DNA from: Actinokineospora diospyrosa | GTDB taxonomy: Bacteria; Actinomycetota; Actinomycetes; Mycobacteriales; Pseudonocardiaceae | Assembly (NCBI RefSeq): GCF_024171925.1 | Contig: NZ_JAMTCO010000005.1 | Coordinates: forward strand, 310,001 to 374,000 | Reading direction: 5' to 3' | DNA length: 64,000 nucleotides | In this document: positions 1 to 9,776 of the stretch, in pieces | How positions within the stretch are numbered: the stretch's first letter is position 1 | How the letters are laid out: every line of letters begins with the position of its first letter | The notes under the pieces: model-generated | Seen by the model: only the letters and a program-made list of their open reading frames with translations | Told to the model about the DNA's origin: nothing | Databases searched by the model: none | Made by a program: the position numbers and the translations under genes

Positions 1-190
1 CCTGCACCCGCCCCCGAGCCTCCCGCTCCGCCTCGGCGTCCTGCTCGCGCAAAGCCGCCCCGACATCCCGGCGGGCCTTCATCAACAGGGCCCGCAACCG
101 ACCGGCCACCTCCTCGGGAATCTCCGGGTCAGCGGCCCGCCACCGCCTGCCCTTGATCACCACGTAGTGCTCGCCACCGTGCTCAGCCAT
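1..190 (-). CDS. Small conserved actinobacterial protein, N-terminal part (runs off left edge)
   Basis: An open reading frame starts at ATG 190 and runs without a stop to the window edge, giving 63 residues that begin MAEHGGEHYVVIKGRRWRA. The rest is charged and helical (AlaArgGlu-rich), which looks like a short cytoplasmic protein. Its start overlaps the stop of the DUF3253 gene upstream (stop at 185-183) by eight bases, so the two are probably co-translated. I recall similar short proteins beside DUF3253 in Pseudonocardiaceae, but I know no function. The C-terminus lies outside the window. Confidence 0.6.
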   Translation of the reverse strand, partial: MAEHGGEHYVVIKGRRWRAADPEIPEEVAGRLRALLMKARRDVGAALREQDAEAEREARGRVQ

Positions 191-519
191 CACTCACCCG
201 GATCCGGATCGGTCCTCGCCACTCCCCGTCCGGATCAAGCACAGCCCCCCGCTGGGTAACTTGCACCTCGCCTGCCCGAGCGAGTTCACGAGCCACCTCC
301 CCAGCCCGCGCCATCAGCGGCCGCCAGTCCTCCGCCACCGCCCGCGCAGCATCAGACGGACAGATGCTGCTGTCCGCCCCCCCGCCCCCGGGCCAGCGCC
401 AAAATGGCCGCCCGCAACCGCTCAGCCACATCACCATCCCCCAACGCCACCCGCGCACAAGCCGCCCCCGGCCCACCCCCATCCCCAACCCGCTCCAACT
501 CCCGCCGCGGCTCGCTCAC
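183..519 (-). pseudogene. DUF3253 family protein, reading frame broken at a poly-G tract
   Basis: From GTG 519 one frame encodes a start like VSEPRRELER and then AERLRAAILALARGRGGG, but stops at 352. A second frame, open down to 183, continues the same family: SSICPSDAARAVAEDWRPL and a tail ending GPIRIRVSDG. Joined, they match what I know of DUF3253 (N-terminal AILALLARR helix, ICPSEAARA motif, WRxLM helix, GPIRxR end). The switch is needed near 370-390, where the coding strand has runs of five and seven G. This is either a real frameshift or a homopolymer sequencing error. The next gene begins inside its stop region. Confidence 0.6.
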
Positions 520-719
520 CCCGTCACCCTCGCACCCCCGCACCCCCACCGCAGATGGCCAACAACCGCACCCCACTACTCCACCCCCCAGCCACAACCC
601 CCGGCGCGGCCTCAGTTCCCCCTCCGACCAGATCACCCACCCCCACGACCTCGCCCCGCCACGCACCTTCCGCAGTCAGCCCCTGGCCCCTCGGAATCCC
701 CAGTGCCACCCCAGCCCCC

Positions 720-1059
720 GTCAGGTCCGGCCCAGCCCACCTGCCCAGCCTTGGTCACTCGAACCCAGCGGTGCCAACTCAGCTGCCGTCAGATCCGCCC
801 CAACCCACAAACCCAGCCCCTGGACACTTGGAACCGTCGGTGCCATCTCAGCCCGCCTCCCCGTCAGGTCCACCCCAGCCCACCTAGCCGACCAATGGGC
901 ACTCGGACGGACCCGACGGTGTCAGCCCGCTCCCCGTCAGGTCCGCCCCAACCCACCTACTCAGCACCTGGACACTCGGACCCGGCCGTGCCAACTCAGC
1001 CCGCTCTCGGCTGCCCTGCCATCCCAGCGCCTGGACAGTCGGACTCGCTGGTGCCAAAT
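720..1059. repeat. Degenerate ~70-bp tandem repeats upstream of palindrome copy A
   Basis: The short block GTCAGRTCC recurs at 720, 788, 863 and 936 (spacings 68, 75 and 73). Each time it is followed by CGCCCCA, CCCACCT, a CTGGACACTCG-like block and GGTGCCA. The stretch 520-1416 holds no convincing gene: the frames open here are proline/arginine-rich and track the repeat. The same units precede palindrome copy B near 35.1-35.4 kb. Confidence 0.75.
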
Positions 1060-1204
1060 GCTCGATGGGGTGGACCTGTTTTGTGTGGGGGGACGGCACC
1101 CGTAGCGTTTCCGCGCGGCAGGGCCAGTCTTTTGGGCCCCTGCTTTGCGGTTCTGCGTCGGGTGTCGTAGGGGCCCCGCGCAAAACAGGTCCACCGCATT
1201 GAGC
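1060..1204 (+). repeat. Dispersed 145-bp palindromic element, copy A
   Basis: The two 31-nt ends (1060-1090 and 1174-1204) are reverse complements with few mismatches: left arm contains GGTGGACCTGTTTT, right arm contains AAAACAGGTCCACC. An inner 10-bp stem (1093-1102 with 1159-1168) and a central GCAGGG/CCCTGC stem make a single long hairpin. Two more copies lie at 35390-35533 and 62138-62282, in the same orientation. This copy lies 3' of the YdeP-type gene (stop at 1417). It has no coding capacity that I believe. Confidence 0.9.
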
Positions 1205-1230
1205 AAAGCTCGAAAATCGCGGATCGGACG

Positions 1231-1352
1231 CCGAGGTTGCCGCTAGGCGACGAGGCCGTCCGATCCCGGTGGCCGAGCTTGCCGCCAGGCAACGAGGCCG
1301 TCCGCCCGGGTCGCCGAGCTCGCCGCCAGGCGACGAGGCCGACCCGCACGCC
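1231..1352 (+). repeat. 42-bp tandem repeats downstream of palindrome copy A (three units)
   Basis: Units starting CCGAG(G/C)TTGCCGC at 1231, 1273 and 1314 share the core CAGGCRACGAGGCCG, with a period of 41-42 bp. Two related units follow palindrome copy B at 35566-35655. Confidence 0.85.
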
Positions 1353-1416
1353 GCGAAGTCGTATGCGAGCCGACTCCCGTAGCCGAATCCACAGGCACCC
1401 AACGTGAGTCCCCCAC

Positions 1417-3723
1417 CTACTCCGGATCCAACCGCACCACCACCGACTTCGACGTAGGCGTGTTCGACGTATCCGCCGTCGAATCCAACGGAATCAACGA
1501 GTTCGCCTCCGGAAAGTACGCCGCCGCACACCCCACCGCCGTGTCGTAAGCAACCACCCGGAACCGGTGCGCATGCCGCTCCACCACCCCCGTCGGATCC
1601 TCCGGCCACTCACTGACCAGCGTCACCATCTGCCCATCAGCCAACCCGAGCTCCGCGATGTCCGCCGGATTCACCAACACCACCCGCCGCGCGTCCTTGA
1701 TCCCGCGATAACGATCATCCAGCCCGTAGATCGTGGTGTTGTACTGGTCGTGGCTGCGCAGCGTCTGCAGCAGCAACCGACCCGGCGGCACCCGCAGCAC
1801 GGTCAGCGGGTTGGCCGTGAACACCGCCCGGTCGTCCCTGGTCCCGGTGAACTCGCGTGAGTCGCGCGGCGCGTGCGGTAGCACGAACCCGTCCGGCTCC
1901 CGCACCCGCGCGTTGTAGTCGGCGCACCCCGGCACCACCCGCGAGATCCGGTCCCGGATCAGGTCGTAGTCGCCCGACAGTTCCGCCCACGGCACCGGGT
2001 GCGACGGCCCGAACAACGCCTGGGCCACCCCGCACACGATCCCCACCTCCGACACCAGGTGCTCCGACGCGGGCTCCAGCCGTCCGCGCGACCGGTGCAC
2101 GACCGACATCGAGTCCTCGACCGTGACGAACTGCTCCCCGGCCGCCTGTTCGTCGCGCTCAGTCCGCCCCCGCGTCGGCAGGATTAACGCCGTGCGGCCG
2201 TGAACGACGTGCGATCGGTTCAGCTTCGTCGACACGTGCACCGTCAAGTCGCACGCGCGCAACGCCGCTTCAGTCACCGCCGTGTCCGGGCTGGCGGAGG
2301 CGAAGTTGCCGCCCACTGCCATGAACACCTTCGCCTTGCCGTCGCGCATAGCCCGGATAGACCCAACGGTGTCCAGGCCGTGTGAGCGCGGCGAGGTGAT
2401 CCCGAACTCGGTATCGAGCGCCGCCAGGAACTTCTCCGGCATCTTCTCCCAGATGCCCATGGTCCGGTCGCCTTGCACGTTCGAGTGCCCGCGTACCGGG
2501 CACAGCCCCGCCCCCGGCTTCCCGATCATCCCGCGCAGCAGCACGACGTTGGCGATCTCGCGGATCGTCGGCACCGAGTGCTTGTGCTGGGTCAGCCCCA
2601 TCGCCCAGCACACGATGATCCGCGAAGAGTCGGCGAACATCCGCGCGACCCGCTCTACCTCCTGCCGGTCCAGCCCGGTCGCGGTGTCCACGGCATCCCA
2701 GTCGACCTCCGCGACGTGGGCGGCGTAAGCGTCAAACCCCTCGGTGCGGCTGTCGACGAACTCCCGGTCCACCACCGTCCCCGGTCGCTCGGCCTCCCAC
2801 CGCAGCAAGAGGTGCCCGATCGCCTGGAACAGTGCCTGGTCGCCACCCAGCCTGATCTGGCAGAACACGTCCGCTAGCGCCGTCCCCTTGCCCAGCACCC
2901 CACGAACCTTCTGCGGATTCTTGAACCGCAGCAGCCCGGCCTCCGGCAGCGGGTTGACCGCGATGATCTGCGCCCCGGCCTCTTTAGCCTGCTCCAACGC
3001 GCTAAGCATCCGCGGGTGGTTGGTCCCCGGGTTCTGCCCAACCACCACGACCAGGTCGGCCAGCGCGATGTCCGCCAGACTGACCGACCCCTTGCCGACC
3101 CCGGTCGTCTCGGCCAGCGCCGCGCCAGACGACTCGTGGCACATGTTCGAGCAGTCCGGCAGGTTGTTGGTCCCGAACGACCGCACCAGCAGTTGGTAGA
3201 GGAACGCGGCCTCGTTGCTGGTCCGACCCGAGGTGTAGAACACCGCCTCATCCGGTGTGGACAGTGCCCGCAGCTGTGCGGCGATCAGCGAGTACGCCTC
3301 CGACCACTCGATCGGCTCGTAGTGCGTCGCCCCCGGTCGCAGCACCACCGGCTGCGTGATCCGCCCCTGCTGCCCAAGCCAGTAGTCGGTCTTCTCCGCC
3401 AGCGCGGCGATCGAGTGCGTCGCGAAGAACTCCGGCCCGACCCGCCGTCGCGTCGCCTCCTCCGCGACCGCCTTCGCGCCGTTCTCGCAGAACTCGGCCA
3501 CGTGCCGCCCGCCGCGCGGCTCCGGCCACGCGCAGCCGGGGCAGTCGAACCCCTCGCGCTGGTTGAGCAGCCGCAGCGTGCGGGCCGTGCGCACCGCGCC
3601 CATCTGCTCGACGCCGCGGCGCAGCGACACCGCGACCCCCGGTATCCCGGCGGCCCACTGCTTGCGGGGCGTTACGTCCAGCTCGGATTCGACGACGTCC
3701 CGTTCGGGCGGAGTGCTGACCAT
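1417..3723 (-). CDS. FdhF/YdeP-type molybdopterin-dependent oxidoreductase
   Basis: This 768-residue protein belongs to the molybdopterin oxidoreductase superfamily, YdeP branch of formate-dehydrogenase-like proteins. Near the N-terminus it has a CPGCAWPEP cysteine pair and the family's GRxTQP region. The central part has TSGRTSNEAAFLYQ and the cofactor motif NMCHESSG, with no selenocysteine. It continues with VVVGQNPGTNHPR, and the C-terminal MoCo-binding domain carries LQTLRSHDQYNTTIYG. Known relatives are cytoplasmic, and YdeP of E. coli is linked to acid resistance; the substrate here is unknown. ATG 3723 is used; no accessory subunit gene is adjacent. The gene stands alone, with repeat locus A downstream. 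Confidence 0.9.
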   Translation of the reverse strand: MVSTPPERDVVESELDVTPRKQWAAGIPGVAVSLRRGVEQMGAVRTARTLRLLNQREGFDCPGCAWPEPRGGRHVAEFCENGAKAVAEEATRRRVGPEFFATHSIAALAEKTDYWLGQQGRITQPVVLRPGATHYEPIEWSEAYSLIAAQLRALSTPDEAVFYTSGRTSNEAAFLYQLLVRSFGTNNLPDCSNMCHESSGAALAETTGVGKGSVSLADIALADLVVVVGQNPGTNHPRMLSALEQAKEAGAQIIAVNPLPEAGLLRFKNPQKVRGVLGKGTALADVFCQIRLGGDQALFQAIGHLLLRWEAERPGTVVDREFVDSRTEGFDAYAAHVAEVDWDAVDTATGLDRQEVERVARMFADSSRIIVCWAMGLTQHKHSVPTIREIANVVLLRGMIGKPGAGLCPVRGHSNVQGDRTMGIWEKMPEKFLAALDTEFGITSPRSHGLDTVGSIRAMRDGKAKVFMAVGGNFASASPDTAVTEAALRACDLTVHVSTKLNRSHVVHGRTALILPTRGRTERDEQAAGEQFVTVEDSMSVVHRSRGRLEPASEHLVSEVGIVCGVAQALFGPSHPVPWAELSGDYDLIRDRISRVVPGCADYNARVREPDGFVLPHAPRDSREFTGTRDDRAVFTANPLTVLRVPPGRLLLQTLRSHDQYNTTIYGLDDRYRGIKDARRVVLVNPADIAELGLADGQMVTLVSEWPEDPTGVVERHAHRFRVVAYDTAVGCAAAYFPEANSLIPLDSTADTSNTPTSKSVVVRLDPE

Positions 3724-3795
3724 GGACTCATCGTCCGCCGCGGTGGCCCGCCGTGCAAAAAGTTGTCCACAGGCCCTGGCCAGGCGGGCACGCCA

Positions 3796-4836
3796 CTAGT
3801 TGGGGCAGCCGCTCTCCAGCGGGATGTCGGCCTCGGGGTCGAAATAGGTGACCCGGTCGTGCTTGGCCTGGTTGCGGCCCGGCGCCCGGTCCCGGTAGTC
3901 GGAGGAGATGAAGCCCTTCCGGTACGAGTCGCAAGAGATCGAGTAGAAGAACCCGTCGACCTTCTCGTACCAGAGCCCCAGGCTGCCCGGAGCCCAGCGC
4001 GGCCCCTTGCGCATGACGTACTCGATGTCCGCGCGCACCACGACGACCACGCTCATGGGGTCCAGCGGTAGATCTACCTTGTCCGCGGTGAAGGCGTACG
4101 CGAACACGTAGTTCGTGTGCACGACCAGTTCACCGACCTTGCCCGCCTCGACCCGCATCGCACCCTTGACCTTGGGCGTCGCGGGCAGCAGCTGCGCCCC
4201 GTTGTCGAGCATGCTGACCAGTGCCTGGACCTGCCGCTCATTGCCGTTGCCGAACAGCGGGCGGAGCTGCCTGGCCACGTCGGGCGCGAGGAGTCCGAGG
4301 TAGCGGTCCGGGTTGTGGTCGCGCAGCATCGTCGGGTCGAGTCTGCTCGCGACCAGCAGGTCCTTGACCTTCGCGGTGACGTTGGCGACCTCGGCCGCGC
4401 TGAACTCGCCGACCTGCATCGCGGGCGGCGCCTCGATACCGGCGGCGCCGTCGGCCCAGTGCTCCGCGGGGGTCTGCGCGAACGGGCGGTTCAGGTCGAC
4501 CACGTGCTGGGCGTTGGGGCCCTCGCCGGGGCCGCCGCCGTTGGGCGCGCCTTTGCCCCGGTCGAACACGCCGACGCCGATCAGCAGCATCACCACCGCG
4601 ATGACCGCGACCAGCACCATGGACGTGACCAGCCAACGCTCCAGCTTGCGGCGCCGGGATCCGCGCAGCATCGCTTTCACGTCGGCCTGCGCGGACGCGC
4701 GCAGGCGTCTGCGCCACGCGGCGTCCTGTAACGCCGCGTGATCGCCGTACTCACGTTGGTCCACCGGCCCCCCAAGGGCGATCCAGCTCGGCGAGCCGGG
4801 CTGGTTGAGGTGTCGACTGCCTGGTGCACAGCTCAT
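3796..4836 (-). CDS. Membrane-anchored protein of unknown function
   Basis: A 346-residue frame from ATG 4836. A basic cytoplasmic N-terminal region (WRRRLRASAQADVKAMLRG) precedes one clear transmembrane segment around residues 113-137, rich in Val, Ile and Leu, so about 210 C-terminal residues would be outside the cell. That domain has a paired Cys (SISCDSYRKG near the end, ESGCPN at the C-terminus) and many aromatic residues, but I recognise no family. No good Shine-Dalgarno precedes ATG 4836; GTG about 25 codons later (VDQREYGDHA) follows a G-rich run and is a plausible alternative start. Confidence 0.6.
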   Translation of the reverse strand: MSCAPGSRHLNQPGSPSWIALGGPVDQREYGDHAALQDAAWRRRLRASAQADVKAMLRGSRRRKLERWLVTSMVLVAVIAVVMLLIGVGVFDRGKGAPNGGGPGEGPNAQHVVDLNRPFAQTPAEHWADGAAGIEAPPAMQVGEFSAAEVANVTAKVKDLLVASRLDPTMLRDHNPDRYLGLLAPDVARQLRPLFGNGNERQVQALVSMLDNGAQLLPATPKVKGAMRVEAGKVGELVVHTNYVFAYAFTADKVDLPLDPMSVVVVVRADIEYVMRKGPRWAPGSLGLWYEKVDGFFYSISCDSYRKGFISSDYRDRAPGRNQAKHDRVTYFDPEADIPLESGCPN

Positions 4837-4996
4837 CGATATGGCAACAGTCCGTGTTAACAAGCTGCCCGCTCGGACTGCTCGCGCTGCGGTGAACGGC
4901 GCCCGAAGCCAGACCAACGGTCACTGTGCCGGGCTTGCGGTGGCGATAGGTCACCCGATCGGCGCAGACCGGGTTCGCGCCCTCGCGCGAGTGACA

Positions 4997-5040
4997 CCGG
5001 GCGTAGGTCTGCCGCCGTCCGGGGGCGAACCTACGCCCGG
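4997..5040 (-). terminator. Hairpin downstream of the ValRS remnant
   Basis: Perfect 12-bp inverted repeat, CCGGGCGTAGGT (4997-5008) and ACCTACGCCCGG (5029-5040), with a 20-nt loop. It lies 23 bp past the stop of the minus-strand remnant. It has no T-tract, as is common in actinobacteria. Confidence 0.6.
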
Positions 5041-5062
5041 GCAAGTGGCCCAGCTCACAGCG

Positions 5063-5971
5063 CTATGCGGGGGCCAGAGTGGCCTTGATGGCGAGCTCGC
5101 CATCCATCGATCGGGTGTATCTGAGCACCTGGACGGTCCCGGCCGACCGGAGGTCGCGCTCAGTGGCCACCAGGGCCGCCTCCTGGACCTCGGTGCAGGT
5201 CACGACCAGTTCCGCCACCGGCCACCGCATTGATCTCCGCGCCTCCGACTTGGCCCGCCGAATGGCGGCGAGCACGATCGTCACCGGTGCCAACAGCGAT
5301 CGGTCGCCGTCACTGCTGGTGACCGTGGGCCAGGGGGCCACGTGGATCGACCCGTCCTGCCACCACGACCAGGCCTCCTCTGCCGCGAACGGCAGGAACG
5401 GCGCCAAGAGGCGCTGCACCGTCGATAGCGCGATACGCAGGGTTGCCCCGGCAGAGCTATCGCCCTCGTAGGCCCGGTCTTTGACCAGCTCGATGTAGTC
5501 GTCACACCAGAACCAGAAGAACCGCTCAATCCGCTCTAGCGCCTCGGCGTAGTCGCAAGCGTCCAACGCGGCTGTCGCGTCAGCCACCACCGCGTCCAGT
5601 TCGGCGAGCAGTGCGAGGTCCAGCGGCTCGGTGGGCTTGTCCCCGGGACCAAGACCCAACACGAACCAACTGGCGTTGAGCAGCTTGGTCGCGAGCCTCC
5701 GCCCCACCCGCATCTTGGTCTCGTCGAACACGGTGTCGACACCGGGACGCGCTGACGCTGCCCAGTACCGCACCGCGTCGGCGCCATAGCGGTCGATCAG
5801 CTCATCGGGCGGGTCGGACCTACCGGACCTCTTGCTCAGCTTCTGCCTGTCAGGTGTCACCACCCAGCCCGAGATCGCCACCCGCCGCCAAGGCAGCACA
5901 CCCGTCTCCGTATGTGCGCGCAGCACCGAACTGAACAGCCAGGTCCGGATGATCTCGTGGGCCTGCGGCCG
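5063..5971 (-). pseudogene. C-terminal remnant of an archaeal-type valyl-tRNA synthetase
   Basis: About 300 residues match the second half of the shorter, archaeal-type ValRS. In order they are RPQAHEIIRTWLF (upstream of any start codon), GWVVTPDRQKLSKRSGR (a degraded KMSKS loop), DRYGADAVRYWAASARPG, KMRVGRRLATKLLNAS and the anticodon-binding helices. The HIGH-motif half is absent. Homology ends at about 5971, where the oppositely oriented TPR remnant begins at 5974. A full, different ValRS lies just downstream at 6663. A GTG at 5926 could still start a 287-residue peptide, but without the ATP-binding half it cannot be a synthetase. I infer a decayed second valS. Confidence 0.75.
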
Positions 5972-5973
5972 CA

Positions 5974-6345
5974 GACTTCGCCGATGCGGACGCGGGGCGG
6001 ACCTGGTTGGCCACAGAGCACAGCACCCTGATGAACGCCACCGCGGCCGCGGGCCACCACGACCTCGCCTGGTGGCTCCCCCACGCGACGGGCGCCTACC
6101 TCGAACAGTCCGGCTACCACGAGGAATACCAGCGGGCGCTGCGGACAGCGGTGACCTCGGCGGGCGATGGAGAAGCGGAGGCGTCCTCGCTGGCCGACCT
6201 GGGACGCAGCCACATGCCCCTGGGCAAGCTGCGAGACGCGCAACAACGCCTGCACCAGGCAGTGGCGTGCACCGACAAATCAGGCAACCAGCGCGGCCAA
6301 TGCGCGATCCGGTTCAACCTGGGCAAGATTGCCGGGAGCAGTTCC
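5974..6345 (+). pseudogene. Fragment of a tetratricopeptide-repeat regulator (AfsR/SARP- or NB-ARC-type)
   Basis: Codons from 5974 read DFADADAGRTWLATEHSTL, then a helical TPR-like region (WLPHATGAYLEQSGYHEEY, ASSLADLGRSHMPLGKLRDA, LHQAVACTDKSGNQRGQ). The phrase TWLATEHSTLMNA is typical of the linker before TPRs in actinobacterial AfsR-type regulators. The DNA-binding and ATPase parts are missing, and the match fades after FNLGKIAG at about 6345, although this frame stays open to 6666. There is no start codon with a ribosome-binding site. It abuts the ValRS remnant with no spacer, which marks a deletion or recombination junction. Confidence 0.6.
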
Positions 6346-6662
6346 GGGCGTTGTCTGCACCTCAAAGGTGCCGCCGAACCGAAGGTTCTTCACAGTCCGG
6401 CGCTCCACCCCTGCTTGCGCCACAGATTCCCAAATTCGACATCCCGCGACACCGCCAGCTTCACCATGACCCGTCCCACAGTGTCGGTGCCTCGGCTCGG
6501 TACGCCTCGCCAGCCGCAAGCAGCCGCAGGAATGACGTCTACCGTAGGTCTCAATGCCTCGCCCCAGAACGCATCGACGTGCGGTATGCGCCATGTGCGG
6601 AGGGTAGTCGCGCCCCAGCGCCCGGTTCGACTTGTTTTCCCTGGCCTTCGTAGACTCGCACC
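6346..6662. other. Region upstream of valS without a recognisable gene
   Basis: About 317 bp with open frames on both strands, but none with a start, ribosome-binding site and family match together. It presumably contains the valS promoter. I looked for a T-box motif (TGGnACCGCG) and saw none. Confidence 0.5.
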
Positions 6663-9293
6663 GTGACTGACAACCCCACCTCGCCCAGCACTGACCTTCC
6701 CCCGGCCTGGGAGCCGGCAGCGGTAGAGGCGGAGCTGTACGAAGGCTGGGTATCGGCCGGGTACTTCACCGCGGACGCAGCGAGCGAGAAGCCGCCGTTC
6801 ACGATCGTGTTGCCGCCGCCGAACGTCACCGGCAGCCTCCACATGGGCCACGCGCTCAACCACACGGTCATGGACGCCCTCACCCGGCGCCGCCGCATGC
6901 AGGGCTACGAGGTGCTGTGGCTGCCCGGCATGGACCACGCGGGCATCGCCACCCAGAACGTCGTCGAGCGGCAGCTGGCTGGCGAGGGGCTGTCCCGCCA
7001 CGACCTGGGGCGCGAGAAGTTCGTCGAGCGGGTCTGGGACTGGAAGGCCGAGTACGGCGGCAAGATCCTCGACCAGATGCGCCGCCTCGGTGATGGCGTC
7101 GACTGGTCCCGCGAGCGCTTCACCATGGACGACGGCCTCTCCCGCGCCGTGCAGACCGTGTTCAAGCGCCTCTACGACGACGGCCTGATCTATCGCGCCG
7201 AGCGCATCATCAACTGGTGCCCGCGCTGCCGCACCGCGCTGTCGGACATCGAGGTCGAGCACTCCGAGGACGAGGGCGAGCTCGTCTCGATCCGCTACGG
7301 CGACGGTGACAACGCCATCGTTGTCGCCACTACGCGCGCGGAGACGATGCTGGGTGACACTGCTGTCGCCGTGCACCCCGAGGACGAGCGGTACCGCCAC
7401 CTCATCGGCACCGAGGTTCCGCTACCGCTGACCGGTAGGCGTATCCCGATCGTCGCCGACGAGCACGTCGACCCCGAGTTCGGAACCGGCGCCGTCAAGG
7501 TCACCCCCGCGCACGACCCCAACGACTTCGAGATCGGCCGCCGCCACGACCTGCCGTCGCTGACGGTCATGGACGCGACCGGCGTCATCACGGTCAAGGG
7601 CCCCTTTGAGGGCTTGGACCGCTTCGAGGCACGCCCCGCCGTGGTCGCCGCGCTTCGCGAAGAGGGCCGCATCGTCGCCGAGAAGCGCCCGTACCTGCAC
7701 TCGGTGGGCCACTGCTCGCGCTGCGACACCGTGGTTGAGCCCCGCCTGTCGCTGCAGTGGTGGGTCAATGTCGAGCCCCTCGCGCGCGCGGCCGGTGACG
7801 CTGTCCGCGACGGCCGCACCCAGGTGCACCCGCCGGAGCTGGCCAAGCGCTACTTCGACTGGGTCGACAACATGCACGACTGGACCATTTCGCGGCAGCT
7901 GTGGTGGGGCCACCGCATCCCGGTTTGGTACGGCCCCAACGACGAGGTCGTGTGCGTGGGCCCCGACGAGGAGCCCCCCACCGGCGACGGCTGGACCCAG
8001 GACCCCGACGTCCTCGACACGTGGTTCTCCTCCGGCCTCTGGCCCGTCTCCACGCTCGGCTGGCCTGCCAACACCGACGACCTGGCCAAGTTCTATCCGA
8101 CGAGCGTCCTGTCGACCGGCTACGACATCCTCTTCTTCTGGGTCGCCCGGATGATGATGTTCGGCCTCTACGCGATGGACGGCCAGCAGCCCTTCGATCA
8201 CGTCTATCTGCACGGTCTTATCCGTGACGCGCAGGGCAAGAAGATGTCGAAGTCGCGCGGCAACGTCCTGGACCCCCTGGACTGGCTCGACCGATTCGGT
8301 GCCGACGCCACCCGCTTCACCCTCGCGCGCGGGGCGAACCCCGGTAGCGACATGGCACTCGCGGAGGAGTGGGCCGCTGGCTCGCGCAACTTCGGCACGA
8401 AGCTGTGGAACGCCAGCCGGTTCGCCCTGATGAACGGCGCCACCACAGCCATCCCGGTGCCCGACCGCGACAAGCTCACCGACGCCGACCTCTGGATCCT
8501 CGACAAGGCCGACGCGCTGGTGTCCGAAGTGGATGCCCTCTTCGAGAAGTTCGAGTTCGCGAAGATCTGCGACGCGCTCTACCACTTCACCTGGGACCTC
8601 TACTGCGACTGGTACCTCGAATTGACGAAGGTGCAGATCGCGGAGGGCGGCGAGCGCGCCGAGGCCACCCGCGCTGTCCTGGGTCACGTGCTGGACGTGG
8701 TGCTGCGACTGCTGCACCCGATCACGCCGTTCATCACCGAGGTGCTGTGGAAGGCGTTGACGGGCAAGGAGTCCATCGTCGTCACCGAATGGCCGACGGC
8801 CTCCGGTAGCCCTGCCGACGTCGAAGCGACCCGCCGGGTCGAAGGCGTGCAGAAGCTCATCACCGAGATCCGCCGCTTCCGCGCGGACCAGGGTGTGAAA
8901 CCCAGCCAGCGTGTGGCGACCCGCCTTTCCGGCGTGGACGAGGCAGGGCTATCAGCGCTCGTTGGCGCTGTCACGTCTCTCGCGCGCTTGGACGCCCCCG
9001 GTGAGGACTTCACCGCGAGTGCCTCGCTGGAAGTGCCTCTATCTGGCGGCAGCATCACCGTGGAGTTGGACCTGTCCGGCGCCATTGACGTTGCGGCGGA
9101 ACGCAAGCGGCTCACGAAGGACCTGACGGTCGCCGAGAAGGAACTCGCCCAGTGCGAGGCCAAGCTGGGCAACCCGAAGTTCACCGACAAGGCCCCGGCC
9201 GACGTCGTCGCCAAGATCCAGACCCGGCGCGACGCCGCCCAGGCCGAGATCGCCCGCGTGCAGGCCAGGCTCGCTGCCCTGCCCGCGGGCTGA
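6663..9293 (+). CDS. valS: Valyl-tRNA synthetase
   Basis: Charges tRNA-Val with valine in the cytoplasm. The protein of 876 residues has the usual bacterial ValRS length. It shows HMGH at residues 60-63 (the HIGH signature, within [17 protein letters not shown]) and KMSKS at 527-531. It also has the editing (CP1) domain with [17 protein letters not shown] and [19 protein letters not shown], the WCPRC zinc knuckle, the anticodon-binding domain, and a C-terminal coiled coil (about 810-870, [19 protein letters not shown]). The start is GTG 6663, giving [10 protein letters not shown]. In many actinobacteria folC follows directly; here 1.5 kb of accessory DNA intervenes. Confidence 0.98.
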   Translation: MTDNPTSPSTDLPPAWEPAAVEAELYEGWVSAGYFTADAASEKPPFTIVLPPPNVTGSLHMGHALNHTVMDALTRRRRMQGYEVLWLPGMDHAGIATQNVVERQLAGEGLSRHDLGREKFVERVWDWKAEYGGKILDQMRRLGDGVDWSRERFTMDDGLSRAVQTVFKRLYDDGLIYRAERIINWCPRCRTALSDIEVEHSEDEGELVSIRYGDGDNAIVVATTRAETMLGDTAVAVHPEDERYRHLIGTEVPLPLTGRRIPIVADEHVDPEFGTGAVKVTPAHDPNDFEIGRRHDLPSLTVMDATGVITVKGPFEGLDRFEARPAVVAALREEGRIVAEKRPYLHSVGHCSRCDTVVEPRLSLQWWVNVEPLARAAGDAVRDGRTQVHPPELAKRYFDWVDNMHDWTISRQLWWGHRIPVWYGPNDEVVCVGPDEEPPTGDGWTQDPDVLDTWFSSGLWPVSTLGWPANTDDLAKFYPTSVLSTGYDILFFWVARMMMFGLYAMDGQQPFDHVYLHGLIRDAQGKKMSKSRGNVLDPLDWLDRFGADATRFTLARGANPGSDMALAEEWAAGSRNFGTKLWNASRFALMNGATTAIPVPDRDKLTDADLWILDKADALVSEVDALFEKFEFAKICDALYHFTWDLYCDWYLELTKVQIAEGGERAEATRAVLGHVLDVVLRLLHPITPFITEVLWKALTGKESIVVTEWPTASGSPADVEATRRVEGVQKLITEIRRFRADQGVKPSQRVATRLSGVDEAGLSALVGAVTSLARLDAPGEDFTASASLEVPLSGGSITVELDLSGAIDVAAERKRLTKDLTVAEKELAQCEAKLGNPKFTDKAPADVVAKIQTRRDAAQAEIARVQARLAALPAG

Positions 9294-9306
9294 CCGCTAC
9301 TCGGGA

Positions 9307-9627
9307 CTACGCGGGCTGGTCGAGGTTCTCGTCGACCCACCGGACCTCGACCGGCCTGCTGCCCGCCAACACCCGCGTCGCCGACTCGGCGGACTGGAAC
9401 TGCCCGCGCATCCGCGCGCCCTTGTGGTCGGGCATGCCGAACAGCTCCACGTAGTCCTCGCCGAACCCGTCGGCGATCTCCATGCCCCAGCCGAGCACGG
9501 CGAAGTCCAGCGCCTGCCCGTCCGCGTCCCGTTGCACCTGGTAGACAGCGAACCGGCGTGGTGCGCACTCGGCCGTGACCTGGGCGATCTGCTGCTCGAG
9601 CTGGTCCTCGGGAATGATCGTCTGCAA
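9307..9627 (-). CDS. Small hypothetical protein (106 residues)
   Basis: The start is taken as TTG 9627 because a GGAGG Shine-Dalgarno lies six bases upstream; longer in-frame starts lack one. The product begins LQTIIPEDQLEQQIAQVTA and has a compact alpha/beta pattern (RRFAVYQVQRDADG, FAVLGWGMEIADGFGEDYVELFGM) ending in VRWVDENLDQPA. I do not recognise the family. It is transcribed divergently from the XRE-DUF5753 gene, and its 3' end faces valS 13 bp away, so it belongs to the accessory insertion between valS and folC. Confidence 0.65.
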   Translation of the reverse strand: MQTIIPEDQLEQQIAQVTAECAPRRFAVYQVQRDADGQALDFAVLGWGMEIADGFGEDYVELFGMPDHKGARMRGQFQSAESATRVLAGSRPVEVRWVDENLDQPA

Positions 9628-9776
9628 CTTGTACCTCCAAGATAGCAACGTTGCGATGCTGTCTGGGGAGCATCGCATCACGACGGGTCGGATCACAATG
9701 ACGCCATCGAGTGAATGATTTTGCTCTTCAGATGCGAGAGACTGTCGCCGTTGGCCCAAGATCGGGAGGGATGGAC

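Noticed and set aside
1060-1204. Insertion sequence ends
   Set aside because: Inverted arms are joined by a paired stem, not by a transposase or unique DNA, and no target-site duplication is visible in any copy.
261-1609. Long open frames on both strands through the 0.3-1.6 kb region
   Set aside because: They are Pro/Arg/Gly-rich, track the repeats and palindrome, have no ribosome-binding sites and overlap each other in several frames; they result from high GC content.
6346-6662. T-box leader upstream of valS
   Set aside because: No T-box sequence or antiterminator stem seen; actinobacterial T-boxes mostly precede ileS.
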